DNA of 64,000 bases from Pseudomonas oryzihabitans (GTDB lineage Bacteria > Pseudomonadota > Gammaproteobacteria > Pseudomonadales > Pseudomonadaceae): the NCBI RefSeq assembly GCF_006384975.1, contig NZ_CP021645.1, positions 1,454,001-1,518,000 on the forward strand, in the 5' to 3' direction. This document shows, piece by piece, positions 34,203 through 46,901 of this stretch; the first letter of the stretch is position 1; each line of letters begins with the position of its first letter. Position numbers and translations under genes: made by a program. The notes beneath the pieces are model-generated. The model searched no databases. It saw nothing but the letters and a program-made list of their open reading frames with translations, and was not told where the DNA came from.

Positions 34203-34460
34203 ATGTCGATCGATCTCACCAACGCCGTCCGCATCGTCGAAAAAGCTTTTTTGCCGCTGCAGGGCGAGGTTCGCCAGGACCCGAGCGATGCCAGTTTTTC
34301 CTTCACGGTTACCGATGGTCGCCAGGTACTGGCCTCGGTCGCCCACGTCGCCCGCAGCCAATACAGTCACGCCGGCCACCTCGCCGCCTTGATCGAACAG
34401 ACCCGCCTGGAACTGGCGTGCGACGGCCATTTGCTCGAACCCTGGTCGATGCCCGGCTAG
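34203..34460 (+). CDS. Small conserved-looking protein, function unknown
   Basis: 85 residues with balanced composition and alpha/beta pattern (MSIDLTNAVRIVEKAFLPL, then FSFTVTDGRQVLASVAHVARSQYSHAGHLAALIEQTRLELA). It resembles small Pseudomonas proteins of the DUF3509 type, but this is from memory. AGGAG lies before ATG 34203. No signal peptide or membrane helix. Confidence 0.65.
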   Translation: MSIDLTNAVRIVEKAFLPLQGEVRQDPSDASFSFTVTDGRQVLASVAHVARSQYSHAGHLAALIEQTRLELACDGHLLEPWSMPG

Positions 34461-34565
34461 ACCACGACGGCAGCTCGACATCGCGAGGTTCGGCAATGCG
34501 GTTTCGAGCTGGTAGACTGCCGGCCCGCAGCCGCCACACTCCGTGGCCCAACGCGAGTGGTTATC

Positions 34566-34922
34566 GTGGAAATCTTTAAAGAATTCATTTTCGAAGCCGC
34601 ACACTTCCTGCCCAATGTTCCAGCAGGGCACAAGTGCGGTCGTCTCCATGGGCATTCCTTCAAGGTCGCCCTGCACATCGAGGGCACCATCGATCCCCAT
34701 ACCGGCTGGGTGCGTGACTTCGCCGACATCAAGGCCGTGTTCAAGCCGCTCTACGAGCGACTGGATCACCACTACCTGAATGACATCCCAGGCCTGGAAA
34801 ACCCTACCAGTGAAGTGCTCGCGCGCTGGATCTGGCAACAGCTCAAGCCCCTGCTGCCGGAGCTGAGCCAGGTGCGCATTCATGAGACCTGCACCAGCGG
34901 CTGCATCTACCGCGGCGACTAA
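34566..34922 (+). CDS. queD: 6-carboxy-5,6,7,8-tetrahydropterin synthase (queuosine pathway)
   Basis: 118 residues of the QueD/PTPS family, making the pterin precursor of preQ0 and thus the queuosine base of tRNA. Zinc ligands are in FEAAHFLP and GRLHGHSF, the catalytic cysteine in GHKCGRL, and [14 protein letters not shown] and [12 protein letters not shown] are typical. GTG 34566 gives the conserved MEIFKEF start; a GTG at 34557 is possible. No other que gene is nearby. Confidence 0.94.
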   Translation: MEIFKEFIFEAAHFLPNVPAGHKCGRLHGHSFKVALHIEGTIDPHTGWVRDFADIKAVFKPLYERLDHHYLNDIPGLENPTSEVLARWIWQQLKPLLPELSQVRIHETCTSGCIYRGD

Positions 34923-35004
34923 ATCGCCTCTCCCATTCAAGGCGGCGATGGTGGCAGTCATTTTTCTGCCATAATTCGCGCCTGCCAACTGTCGACGTAT
35001 CCCC

Positions 35005-36471
35005 ATGTTCGAACTTTTCAGCGGACTCCACGCCTGGGTCGCCATCAGCCTCGTCCTGGCCCTGGCCTTCGTGCTGGCCTTTGAATTCATCAATGGCTTC
35101 CACGACACCGCCAATGCCGTCGCCACGGTGATCTACACCAAGGCGATGCCGCCGCATCTCGCGGTGCTCTTCTCCGGCATCTTCAACTTCCTCGGAGTGC
35201 TGCTCGGCGGCGTTGGCGTGGCCTATGCCATCGTTCACCTGCTGCCGGTGGAGCTGCTGATCAACGTCAACACCGGCCACGGCCTGGCCATGGTGTTCTC
35301 CCTGCTCGCGGCGGCCATCACCTGGAACCTGGGCACCTGGTACTTCGGCATTCCCGCCTCCAGCTCCCATACCCTGATCGGCTCCATCCTCGGCGTCGGC
35401 GTGACCAACGCCCTGCTGACCGGCATCCCGATGAGCGAAGGCGTCAACTGGCAGAAGGCGATCGACATCGGCCTGTCGCTGATCTTCTCGCCGCTGGCCG
35501 GCTTCGCGGTCGCCGGCCTGCTACTCATCGCCCTCAAGCGCTGGCGGCCGCTGTCGAAGATGCACAAGACCCCCGAACAGCGTCGCGAACTGGACGCCAA
35601 GAAGCACCCGCCCTTCTGGAATCGGCTGATGCTGGTCCTCTCGGCCATGGGCATGAGCTTCGTGCATGGCTCCAACGATGGCCAGAAAGGCATCGGCCTG
35701 ATCATGCTGGTGCTGATCGGTATCGTCCCGGCCAAGTTCGTCCTCGACCTGGATAGCACCACCTACCAGATCGAGCGCACCCGCGACGCGGCCATCCACC
35801 TGGGCCAGTTCTATGAGCGCCAGGGCGATAACCTCAAGGACTTCCTCGTCGAGGTACCCGGCAATCGCGACCTGCCCCAGGAATTCCGCTGCGCTCCCCA
35901 CATGACCCTGCCGACGCTGAAGGCGCTGCTGGCCGATCTGGAAGGCATCACCGACTACCGCGCCATGAGCGATGACCATCGTCAACAGGTGCGCCGCTAC
36001 CTGCTGTGCCTGGACGATACCGCCAAGAAGGTCAGCAAGCTGCCGGTGCTGACCGCCCGTGATCGCGACGACCTGAGCCGGCTGCGCAAGGACCTCACCA
36101 GCACCACCGAATACGCGCCCTTCTGGGTCATCATCGCCGTCGCCCTGGCCCTGGGCATCGGCACCATGGTCGGCTGGCGCCGGGTGGTGCTGACGGTGGG
36201 CGAGAAGATCGGTCGCCAGGGCATGACCTATGCCCAGGGCGTCAGCGCCCAGGTGACTGCGGTGGCGGCCATCGGCATGGCCAACGTCTTCGCCCTGCCC
36301 GTCTCCACTACCCATGTGCTGTCTTCGGGCGTGGCCGGCACCATGGTCGCCAACCGCAGTGGTCTGCAGGGCAGCACGGTGCGCAACATCCTCATGGCCT
36401 GGGTGCTAACCCTGCCCGCCTCCATGGCGCTATCCGCCGGCCTGTTCTGGCTGGCCCACCTGTTCCTCTGA
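35005..36471 (+). CDS. pit: Low-affinity inorganic phosphate transporter, Pit family
   Basis: 488 residues with about ten membrane helices and the duplicated PiT motif: FEFINGFHDTANAVATVIYT in the first half and SFVHGSNDGQKGIGLIMLVLIG in the second. A hydrophilic loop of about 130 residues separates the halves before the final helices (VSTTHVLSSGVAGTMVANRSG). It imports metal-phosphate with protons. A CATAAT hexamer (34970-34975) upstream could be a -10. Confidence 0.94.
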   Translation: MFELFSGLHAWVAISLVLALAFVLAFEFINGFHDTANAVATVIYTKAMPPHLAVLFSGIFNFLGVLLGGVGVAYAIVHLLPVELLINVNTGHGLAMVFSLLAAAITWNLGTWYFGIPASSSHTLIGSILGVGVTNALLTGIPMSEGVNWQKAIDIGLSLIFSPLAGFAVAGLLLIALKRWRPLSKMHKTPEQRRELDAKKHPPFWNRLMLVLSAMGMSFVHGSNDGQKGIGLIMLVLIGIVPAKFVLDLDSTTYQIERTRDAAIHLGQFYERQGDNLKDFLVEVPGNRDLPQEFRCAPHMTLPTLKALLADLEGITDYRAMSDDHRQQVRRYLLCLDDTAKKVSKLPVLTARDRDDLSRLRKDLTSTTEYAPFWVIIAVALALGIGTMVGWRRVVLTVGEKIGRQGMTYAQGVSAQVTAVAAIGMANVFALPVSTTHVLSSGVAGTMVANRSGLQGSTVRNILMAWVLTLPASMALSAGLFWLAHLFL

Positions 36472-36611
36472 TCCGGGCTGGCCGGGCGATGCGCGAGTGT
36501 CGCCTGGCCGCACCCCTCGTCGGGAAAGCCCGAACAGGATAGCTATTGACGAGTCTAGTGAAATGTGTCCGCAGCGACACCTTTTCCGAGACAGCCGTAC
36601 GGTGAACGTCA

Positions 36612-36794
36612 ATGACTCCTGCGACCTACATCCTTCTTCTCATCCTCGGCTGGCTGGCCCTGGCGCTGGCCATCCTCTGGGCAATGCTCCGCCTGGCACG
36701 TCGTGCGCGCCCAGTAGCTCAGCTGCCATCCAAGTCGACGGCTTCGTCCCCAGCTTCCGCGCCCGCAACCACCCGCAAGCACTTGGCCTGCTAA
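36612..36794 (+). CDS. Possible small membrane protein
   Basis: 60 residues: one hydrophobic helix (YILLLILGWLALALAILWAMLRLA), a basic stop (RRAR) and a Ser/Ala/Pro-rich tail. It looks like a real one-pass protein, but there is no good ribosome-binding site and the length is short. Nothing is known of its role. Confidence 0.4.
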   Translation: MTPATYILLLILGWLALALAILWAMLRLARRARPVAQLPSKSTASSPASAPATTRKHLAC

Positions 36795-36907
36795 CCAACC
36801 AGGCCCCGGCCAAACGCAAGGCGTGACGAAGCGGCCACGGCGATCCAGACGATGCGCGGAGAAAAAGGTGGATTCTTGTCGTTATAAGGAGAGGTGATTC
36901 GAGCGAA

Positions 36908-37117
36908 TCAGGTGAGCAGGGTATTTTCCTGAGCGCTGCGGCTCATCTGCTCGAGGATCTGGTCTTGCTGCTGCGGGGTCAGGGTGTCCCAGCAGTGGTG
37001 CTTGATGAACAGGCCAACGCCGAAGGCGATGTACAGCGACAGGGCGACGATGACGAGCGTTTCCAGCCCAATGATCGCCCAGGAACGGCTTTTGGACGCA
37101 CTGTCCTTGGTTTTCAT
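36908..37117 (-). CDS. Small one-pass membrane protein, function unknown
   Basis: 69 residues: basic N-terminus (MKTKDSASKSRS), one helix (WAIIGLETLVIVALSLYIAFGVGLFI) and a polar tail with TLTPQQQDQILEQM. GAGG is well placed before ATG 37117, supporting translation. Family not recognised. Confidence 0.62.
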   Translation of the reverse strand: MKTKDSASKSRSWAIIGLETLVIVALSLYIAFGVGLFIKHHCWDTLTPQQQDQILEQMSRSAQENTLLT

Positions 37118-39770
<2,653 letters not shown>

Positions 39771-39807
39771 GCCTGAGGGCTGCGTCCACAGCCTGAATGG
39801 GTGATAC

Positions 39808-39839
39808 CAGCGAACCCCGGCCCCGGCCGGGGTTCGCTG
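39808..39839 (+). terminator. Strong hairpin behind idh
   Basis: CAGCGAACCCCGGCC (39808-39822) and its exact complement (39825-39839) form a 15-bp stem with a 2-nt nominal loop, 38 bp after the idh stop. The following T content is low (CATTTG). Confidence 0.7.
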
Positions 39840-39899
39840 CATTTGGGAGCGGCAGATCTTAAGGCGTATACTGCGCGATTACCGATAGCGGAGTCCGAG

Positions 39900-40352
39900 A
39901 TGGATTGGCACGCCCACGTCACCGTGGCCACCGTGGTGGAAGACGCCGGCCGTTTTCTGCTGGTCGAGGAAGAGAAACAGGGCCGCCTGGTGCTCAATCA
40001 GCCAGCCGGGCATCTGGAGCCGGGCGAGAGCCTGATCGAGGCGGCCTATCGTGAAACGCTGGAAGAGACCGCCTGGCGGGTAGAGATCCAAGGCGTGATC
40101 GGCATCGGGCTGTATACCGCGCCGAGCAATGGCGTCACCTACTACCGCACCGCCTTCCATGCCCAGCCAGTGGCTCATGAAGCCGAGCGCGCCCTGGACG
40201 CCGACATCACCCGTGCGGTGTGGCTGACCCTCGACGAGATCCGCGCCGAGCAGGCCCGGCTACGCAGTCCGCTGGTCTTGGACGCCATCGAGAAATACCT
40301 GGGCGGACACCGCTATCCCCTGTCGATGATCGTAGATATGAGAGGTTTTTGA
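39900..40352 (+). CDS. nudJ: Nudix hydrolase NudJ
   Basis: 150 residues with a Nudix box, [23 protein letters not shown], in which the expected glycine near the end is alanine. NudJ hydrolyses nucleoside di- and triphosphates and thiamine-precursor pyrophosphates. ATG 39900 is used because upstream residues are not conserved. It is directly followed, 1 bp apart, by mnmA, an order seen in many proteobacteria. Confidence 0.92.
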   Translation: MDWHAHVTVATVVEDAGRFLLVEEEKQGRLVLNQPAGHLEPGESLIEAAYRETLEETAWRVEIQGVIGIGLYTAPSNGVTYYRTAFHAQPVAHEAERALDADITRAVWLTLDEIRAEQARLRSPLVLDAIEKYLGGHRYPLSMIVDMRGF

Positions 40353-40353
40353 A

Positions 40354-41463
40354 GTGAACGGCACCCGCGTCATCGTCGGCATGTCCGGCGGAGTGGATTC
40401 CTCGGTCTCGGCCCTATTGCTCAAGGAGCAGGGCTATCAGGTCGAGGGCCTGTTCATGAAGAACTGGGACGAGGACGACGGCACCGAGTACTGCACCGCC
40501 AAGGAAGACCTGGCCGACGCCCAGGCGGTCTGCGACCGCATCGGCATCAAGCTGCACACGGCCAACTTCGCCGCCGAGTACTGGGACAATGTCTTCGAGC
40601 ACTTCCTCGCCGAATACAAGGCTGGCCGGACACCGAACCCGGACATCCTCTGCAACCGCGAAATTAAGTTCAAGGCCTTCCTCGACTATGCCCTGGCTCT
40701 GGGCGCCGACCTGATCGCCACCGGCCACTACGTGCGCCGCCGCGACGTCGACGGCCAGACCCTGCTGCTCAAGGGCCTGGATGCGAACAAGGACCAGAGC
40801 TACTTCCTCCACGCCGTGGGCGGCGAGCAACTGGCGCGCACCCTCTTCCCGGTGGGCGAACTGGAAAAACCCGAGGTCCGCGCCATCGCCGAACTGCATG
40901 GCCTGGCCACCGCGCGCAAGAAGGATTCCACCGGCATCTGCTTCATCGGCGAGCGGCGCTTCAGCGACTTCCTCAAGCAGTACCTGCCAGCCCAGCCGGG
41001 CGATATCGAGACCACCACCGGCGAAGTCATCGGCCGCCACCATGGCCTGATGTACCACACCATCGGCCAGCGCCAGGGGCTGGGCATCGGCGGCATGAAG
41101 GACGCCGGTGACGAGCCCTGGTACGTGCTGGCCAAGGACCTGACCCGTAACGTGCTGGTCGTCGGCCAGGGCAATGCCCATCCCTGGCTGTTCGCCGAGG
41201 CCCTGACCGTCGGCGAGATGTTCTGGGTCAACGACCTGGACCTCGCCCAGCCGCGTCGCCTCACCGCCAAGGTCCGCTATCGCCAGCAAGACCAGCCCTG
41301 CCAGATCGAGCGCCAGGGCGCCGGCTACCGAGTGGTGTTCGACGAACCCCAGCGGGCGGTGACCCCCGGCCAGTCGGTGGTCTTCTACGACGGCGACGTC
41401 TGCCTGGGCGGCGGCGTGATCGAACACACCGTACCCGCCTGCGCCGAGGCGCCTGCCGCATGA
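40354..41463 (+). CDS. mnmA: tRNA-specific 2-thiouridylase
   Basis: 369 residues. MnmA adenylates and thiolates U34 of Lys, Glu and Gln tRNAs. The PP-loop GMSGGVDSS is at about 9-17, the catalytic cysteines are in [10 protein letters not shown] and [10 protein letters not shown], and the C-terminal beta-barrel follows. It starts with GTG 40354 after GAGAGG. Overlaps hflD by ATGA. Confidence 0.97.
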   Translation: MNGTRVIVGMSGGVDSSVSALLLKEQGYQVEGLFMKNWDEDDGTEYCTAKEDLADAQAVCDRIGIKLHTANFAAEYWDNVFEHFLAEYKAGRTPNPDILCNREIKFKAFLDYALALGADLIATGHYVRRRDVDGQTLLLKGLDANKDQSYFLHAVGGEQLARTLFPVGELEKPEVRAIAELHGLATARKKDSTGICFIGERRFSDFLKQYLPAQPGDIETTTGEVIGRHHGLMYHTIGQRQGLGIGGMKDAGDEPWYVLAKDLTRNVLVVGQGNAHPWLFAEALTVGEMFWVNDLDLAQPRRLTAKVRYRQQDQPCQIERQGAGYRVVFDEPQRAVTPGQSVVFYDGDVCLGGGVIEHTVPACAEAPAA

Positions 41464-42080
41464 ATCGCACCCAGGAACAACTCATCGCCCTGGGTGGCGT
41501 CTTCCAGGCCGCCGTGCTGGTCGACCAGCTGGCGCGCACTGGCCAGGTGCCCGAAGAACCCCTGGCCTGTCTGCTCGGCAGTCTGCTGGTGCGCGACCCC
41601 GGTAGCACCCTGGAGGTCTATGGCGGCAGCGTCACACCCTTGCGCGAGGGCCTCGGCGCCCTCTCCAGCACCCTGGAGCGCAATCCCAATAGCCTGCAGC
41701 GCGAGCCCCTGCGCTACGCCCTGGCGATGACCGCCCTGGAGCGCAAGCTGGAAAAGCGCGGTGACCTGCTCGACCTCATCGGCCGGCGCCTCACCCAGAT
41801 CCAGTCGCAGGTCGAGCATTTCGGCGTGACCCACGAAAATGTGATCGCCGCTTGCGGGGGTCTCTATGAAGACACCCTGAGCACCTTCAAGCAGCGCATC
41901 CAGGTGCACGGTGAAATGCGCTACCTGCAGCAGTCGGCGACCGCCTCGCGAGTGCGCGCCCTGCTGCTAGCCGGCATCCGCTCCGCGCGCCTGTGGCGCC
42001 AGCTCGGCGGCCATCGCTGGCAGCTGGTGCTCAACCGCCGCAAGTTGCTCGACAACCTCTACCCCCTGCGCAACGCCTGA
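41460..42080 (+). CDS. hflD: Lysogenization regulator HflD homolog
   Basis: 206 residues, all-helical, with the family landmarks [23 protein letters not shown] and [15 protein letters not shown]. HflD is a peripheral membrane protein found between mnmA and purB in many gammaproteobacteria; in E. coli it affects lambda lysogeny, while its housekeeping role is unclear. ATGA overlap with mnmA. Confidence 0.93.
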   Translation: MNRTQEQLIALGGVFQAAVLVDQLARTGQVPEEPLACLLGSLLVRDPGSTLEVYGGSVTPLREGLGALSSTLERNPNSLQREPLRYALAMTALERKLEKRGDLLDLIGRRLTQIQSQVEHFGVTHENVIAACGGLYEDTLSTFKQRIQVHGEMRYLQQSATASRVRALLLAGIRSARLWRQLGGHRWQLVLNRRKLLDNLYPLRNA

Positions 42081-42128
42081 CGCCGGAATGGCCGGCGGCG
42101 GTACTAAAGCCCCGGCCTTTGCGTGTAG

Positions 42129-43538
<1,410 letters not shown>

Positions 43539-43678
43539 GAACCTATTCACGATCTGCTGCGCGTCGGCCAAACTGCGTTGAAAAGACCTTCGGAATGCTC
43601 ATTTACCACTCGTAAACTCCGCTTCCTCAGGTCTTTTCGCCTTGTTTGGCTCTAGCTCGCGAGATCGTGAACAGGTTC
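43539..43678. repeat. 140-bp element with 17-bp terminal inverted repeats behind purB
   Basis: Left end GAACCTATTCACGATCT (43539-43555) matches the inverted right end AGATCGTGAACAGGTTC (43662-43678) at 16 of 17 bases. The interior has no gene. It resembles, from memory, dispersed noncoding repeats seen in many Pseudomonas genomes and is compatible with a MITE-like or REP-type element. It abuts the purB stop codon. Confidence 0.7.
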
Positions 43679-43698
43679 TGAGGCTGATTTCTTTCTCA

Positions 43699-43722
43699 CG
43701 CCCGGCACCGCCGGGCGTTTTT
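43699..43722 (+). terminator. Rho-independent terminator between purB and roxA
   Basis: CGCCCGGC (43699-43706) pairs with GCCGGGCG (43710-43717) over 3 nt, followed by five T. Confidence 0.85.
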
Positions 43723-43739
43723 CATTGCGCGAGGTGTGC

Positions 43740-44915
43740 ATGAACCCGGATCAACCCCTGCAACTGCTCGGCGGCCTGACCGCCCGTGAATTCCTGCGCG
43801 ACTACTGGCAGCAGAAACCCCTGCTGATCCGCCAGGCCATCCCGGACTTCCAGAGTCCCCTGGAGCCCGACGAACTGGCCGGCCTGTCGCTGGAAGACGA
43901 AATCGAATCGCGCCTGATCATCGGCCAGGACCGCACCTGGGAGCTGCGTCGCGGCCCGCTGCCCGAAGACACCTTCGCCAGCCTGCCCGAGCGCGACTGG
44001 ACCCTGCTGGTGCAATCGGTGGACCAGTTCGTCCCCGAGGTGGCCGAGGTGCTGGAGTCCTTCCGCTTCCTGCCCAGCTGGCGCGTCGACGACGTCATGA
44101 TCAGCTATGCCGCTCCCGGCGGTGGCGTCGGCCCGCACTACGATCACTACGACGTCTTCCTGCTGCAAGGACACGGTCGCCGCCGCTGGCGCATCGGCCA
44201 GCACTGCGATGCCGACAGTCCCTTGATCGACGGCCTGGAACTCAAGATCCTCGCTGACTTCCGGCAGACCGACGAGTGGGTCCTGGAGCCGGGCGACATG
44301 CTCTATCTGCCGCCGGGCCTGGCCCATGACGGCATCGCCGAAGACGAGTGCATGACCTACTCCATCGGCTTCCGCGCGCCCAGTGCCGGCGAGGTCCTCA
44401 CCCACTACACCGACTTCCTCGCCCAGTTCATTCCCGAGGACGAGCGCTACAGCGACGCCGGCAGCAACCCGGCCAGCCCCAGTCACGCCGAGATCACCCC
44501 GGACGCCATCAAGCGCCTGCGCACCCTGATGGCGCGTCACCTAGGCGACGATCGCCTGCTGCTGGCCTGGTTCGGCCAATACATGACCGAGCCGCGCTAC
44601 CCGGAGCGGGTCGCCGGGGAAACCCTCAGCAGCGAACAACTGCGCCAGGCCCTCGACCAGGGCGCCCTACTCATGCGCAACCCGAGTGGGCGCCTGGCCT
44701 GGAGCCGCCTGGATGACGAGGTGATGGTCTTCGCCAGCGGCCAGAGCCGTCTGCTGCCGCTGGATCTGCAACCGCTGCTCGACCTGCTATGCTCGGCGGA
44801 AGTGCTGCATCAGGCCAATCTCGCGCCCTGGCTGCAGGACGACGACGCCATGCGTCTGATCCGTGAACTGCTCCAGCAGGGCAGCCTGATTTTCGCGGAG
44901 GACGACGAGGACTGA
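43740..44915 (+). CDS. roxA: Ribosomal protein L16 arginine hydroxylase (JmjC oxygenase)
   Basis: 391 residues. YcfD/RoxA is a 2-oxoglutarate- and Fe(II)-dependent oxygenase hydroxylating an arginine of ribosomal protein L16. The metal-binding HxD is in GVGPHYDHYDVF and the distal histidine in PPGLAHDGI, with LQGHGRRRWRIG between. The C-terminal half is the dimer/winged-helix part. GAGG precedes ATG 43740. First of three tightly packed genes. Confidence 0.93.
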   Translation: MNPDQPLQLLGGLTAREFLRDYWQQKPLLIRQAIPDFQSPLEPDELAGLSLEDEIESRLIIGQDRTWELRRGPLPEDTFASLPERDWTLLVQSVDQFVPEVAEVLESFRFLPSWRVDDVMISYAAPGGGVGPHYDHYDVFLLQGHGRRRWRIGQHCDADSPLIDGLELKILADFRQTDEWVLEPGDMLYLPPGLAHDGIAEDECMTYSIGFRAPSAGEVLTHYTDFLAQFIPEDERYSDAGSNPASPSHAEITPDAIKRLRTLMARHLGDDRLLLAWFGQYMTEPRYPERVAGETLSSEQLRQALDQGALLMRNPSGRLAWSRLDDEVMVFASGQSRLLPLDLQPLLDLLCSAEVLHQANLAPWLQDDDAMRLIRELLQQGSLIFAEDDED

Positions 44916-44930
44916 ATAAGGGGGGCCGCC

Positions 44931-45461
44931 GTGGACGAATCCTTCGATCTAACCCTGGACGGCCTGCCCGAACCCCAGCTCGGCGAGGATTTCGCCCTGC
45001 GCCTCGAAGGTCTGGACGCCTTGCGCGAGCACAGCGTCCGCCTCATTGGCCAGGGGCGTCGCCAGCTGTCCATCCAGACGCCCGATCTGGAAGGCGCCCT
45101 CTACGACCACGCCGAGATCGAAGCGGCCATCAAGCGCCTGCTGCTCGGACAGCCCCGCCATCAGGTCCGTATCCTGGTCAACGACAGTGCCTCCGCCGTA
45201 CGCCAGGGGCACTGCCTCGTCACCCTGGCGCAGCGACTGACCAGCAATCTGCTGATCCGGCGACCACCCACGGATCAGCGACCGGAAGGTGCCTGTCTCA
45301 TCGTCGATGACCTGGCCTTGTTGCGGCGCACCAACACCGCCGTGCCCCAGGGTTTCGTGCGCTACGGCGATCGTGCCGCGGTCAAGGTCCAGCAACAGGT
45401 CTTCGACCGTCTCTGGGCCATAAGCCAGCCGGATCTGGAACTGCGGAGGATGGTGCTGTGA
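44931..45461 (+). CDS. PLD-like domain protein of unknown function
   Basis: 176 residues, soluble. The order of secondary structure resembles a degenerate phospholipase D-like half without the HxK catalytic motif (EAAIKRLLLGQPRHQVRILVNDSASAVRQGHCLVTLAQRLTSNLLIRR). Similar small genes follow roxA in pseudomonads, from memory. GTG 44931 has a strong GGGGGG upstream. It overlaps the next gene by ATGA and follows roxA by 15 bp, so all three are probably one operon. Confidence 0.75.
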   Translation: MDESFDLTLDGLPEPQLGEDFALRLEGLDALREHSVRLIGQGRRQLSIQTPDLEGALYDHAEIEAAIKRLLLGQPRHQVRILVNDSASAVRQGHCLVTLAQRLTSNLLIRRPPTDQRPEGACLIVDDLALLRRTNTAVPQGFVRYGDRAAVKVQQQVFDRLWAISQPDLELRRMVL

Positions 45462-46219
45462 AACATCTGCTGGCCCTACTGCTGCTCCTGACCACCTGCG
45501 CCTGGGCCGCGCCGAGAACCGAGGTCATACCGCTGCAATACCGCACGGCCGATGATCTGCTGCCCACCCTGCAATCGGTGCTTGGCGCCGAAGGCAAGAT
45601 CAACGTCTACGGCAACCAGTTGATCGTCAACGCCGAGCCGGTGAAGATCGCCGAGATCAAGAATCTGCTGGCGCAACTGGATACCCAGCCGCGGCGCCTG
45701 CTCATCACCCTCGCCACCCGCGCCGGCAGTAGCGGTGCCAGCCAGGGCTATGACGTGGCGGGTGACGTACGCTCGCCACGGGTGCGCATCATCGAGAACA
45801 GCACCGACCAAGCGGAGAATGGCGCCCAGCGCGTCCAGGTCACCGAGGGCTACCCGGCCTTCATCCGCTTCGGCGAAGACGTTCCCGTGACCACCTACCA
45901 GACCTCCCCCTACGGCCAGAGCTATGCCCAGACCGACTATCGTCGCCTGGAGCGGGGCTTCCAGGTCGTCGCGCGCCTGAGTGGCAACCTGGTTCACCTG
46001 GACATCACCAGCGTCGACGACCGCGCCGCGGCGATGCATCCGGGCACCGTCAAGACCCAGAGCGCCGCGACCCGCATCAGCGGCCCCCTGGGCCAGTGGC
46101 TGGATCTCGGTGGCTTTCGCCAGCAGGTGGAAGACGACCGTTCCGGTCTCACCCGGTATTACTCCACCGAAGGCCGCAACGACCGACAGTTGAGCATCAG
46201 AGCCGACCTGATCGACTGA
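45458..46219 (+). CDS. Exported secretin-N-domain-like protein
   Basis: 253 residues. A signal peptide (MKHLLALLLLLTTCAWA) precedes a secretin N1-type fold (VIPLQYRTADDLLPTLQSVLGAEGKINVYGNQLIVNAEPVKIAEIKNLLAQLDTQPRRLLI) and a C-terminal beta-rich part (RLERGFQVVARLSGNLVHLDITSVDDRA), but there is no pore-forming secretin domain of full size. Probably periplasmic or outer-membrane associated. No secretion genes are near. Function unknown. Confidence 0.8.
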   Translation: MKHLLALLLLLTTCAWAAPRTEVIPLQYRTADDLLPTLQSVLGAEGKINVYGNQLIVNAEPVKIAEIKNLLAQLDTQPRRLLITLATRAGSSGASQGYDVAGDVRSPRVRIIENSTDQAENGAQRVQVTEGYPAFIRFGEDVPVTTYQTSPYGQSYAQTDYRRLERGFQVVARLSGNLVHLDITSVDDRAAAMHPGTVKTQSAATRISGPLGQWLDLGGFRQQVEDDRSGLTRYYSTEGRNDRQLSIRADLID

Positions 46220-46290
46220 CAAAATTGGCGAATGGGAGAACTCTCGCTACGCTCTGCAATCTAGGGTTCATAAGAAACACTCGGTCAATC

Positions 46291-46315
46291 GAGAATAATT
46301 CTTATATTCATTCTC
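46291..46315. promoter_or_regulatory. Imperfect inverted repeat, weak Fur-box match
   Basis: The ends GAGAAT and ATTCTC form an inverted repeat. Read on the other strand, 46291-46309 matches the 19-bp Fur consensus at 13 positions by my count. In an AT-rich region this is only suggestive. Confidence 0.3.
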
Positions 46316-46382
46316 ATATAAAAACCAAGTTTGGTTTAATTTGATTCAAAGCAGTCAAATAGAATCTTTTTAGGCCAATAAA

Positions 46383-46412
46383 TTTACAGAATGAATCGAT
46401 AGAGCATAAAAT
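46383..46412 (+). promoter_or_regulatory. Putative sigma-70 promoter of the nuo operon
   Basis: TTTACA (46383-46388), 18 bp, TAAAAT (46407-46412); five of six bases match in each hexamer. It would start transcription near 46419. Confidence 0.55.
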
Positions 46413-46422
46413 CTGTCCGCCT

Positions 46423-46439
46423 TGCGACACCGTGTCGCA
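46423..46439. promoter_or_regulatory. Palindrome TGCGACACCGTGTCGCA at the nuo transcription start
   Basis: Perfect 8-bp arms around one central base, just downstream of the proposed -10, where an operator or a 5' leader hairpin would act. A related GTGTC/GACAC pair is at 36565-36580. Confidence 0.5.
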
Positions 46440-46477
46440 CTGATTGCGCCTGATACCCATAATTAAGGATTCAAAGC

Positions 46478-46891
46478 ATGTCTGAGTCGATCAGCCTACT
46501 GACCCACAACTGGAGCTTCGCGGTATTCCTCCTGGGCGTGGTCGGTCTGATCGCCTTCATGCTCGGAGTCTCCAGCCTCCTCGGCAGCAAGGCCGTAGGT
46601 CGTAGCAAGAACGATCCCTTCGAGTCCGGCATCGTCCCTACCGGGGGTGCCCGTCTTCGCCTTTCTGCCAAGTTCTATCTGGTCGCGATGCTGTTCGTGA
46701 TCTTCGACGTCGAAGCCCTCTTTCTCTTCGCCTGGTCGGTATCCATCCGTGAATCGGGATGGGCCGGCTTCGTGGAAGCAGCCATTTTCATAGCAATTCT
46801 GTTGGCGGGTCTTGTCTACCTGTGGCGAATCGGAGCGCTCGATTGGGCGCCTGCGAGTCGTCGCCAGCGGCAGGCGAAGTCGAAACAATGA
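46478..46891 (+). CDS. nuoA: NADH-quinone oxidoreductase subunit A
   Basis: 137 residues, three membrane helices, with the conserved [39 protein letters not shown] region. Membrane-arm subunit at the junction with the peripheral arm of complex I. AAGGA precedes the start. First of thirteen genes. Confidence 0.97.
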   Translation: MSESISLLTHNWSFAVFLLGVVGLIAFMLGVSSLLGSKAVGRSKNDPFESGIVPTGGARLRLSAKFYLVAMLFVIFDVEALFLFAWSVSIRESGWAGFVEAAIFIAILLAGLVYLWRIGALDWAPASRRQRQAKSKQ

Positions 46892-46901
46892 GGCTTTGGC
46901 A

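Larger units (their letters stand above)
46220..46477. other. AT-rich intergenic promoter region of the nuo operon
   Basis: 258 bp that are strikingly AT-rich compared with the surroundings, especially 46260-46415. It holds the inverted repeat at 46291-46315, the promoter at 46383-46412 and the palindrome at 46423-46439. No coding potential is seen. Confidence 0.75.

Noticed and set aside
34952..34970. Sigma-54 promoter before pit
   Set aside because: TGGCAG and CTGCC are present but the GG to GC spacing is too long for -24/-12.
34122..35126. 334-residue minus-strand frame across queD
   Set aside because: Covers the well-supported queD and small protein genes on the opposite strand; no family similarity.
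46330..46355. ANR/FNR box in the nuo promoter
   Set aside because: TTGATTCAAAGCAGTCAA looks similar but the half-sites are not spaced as TTGAT-N4-ATCAA.
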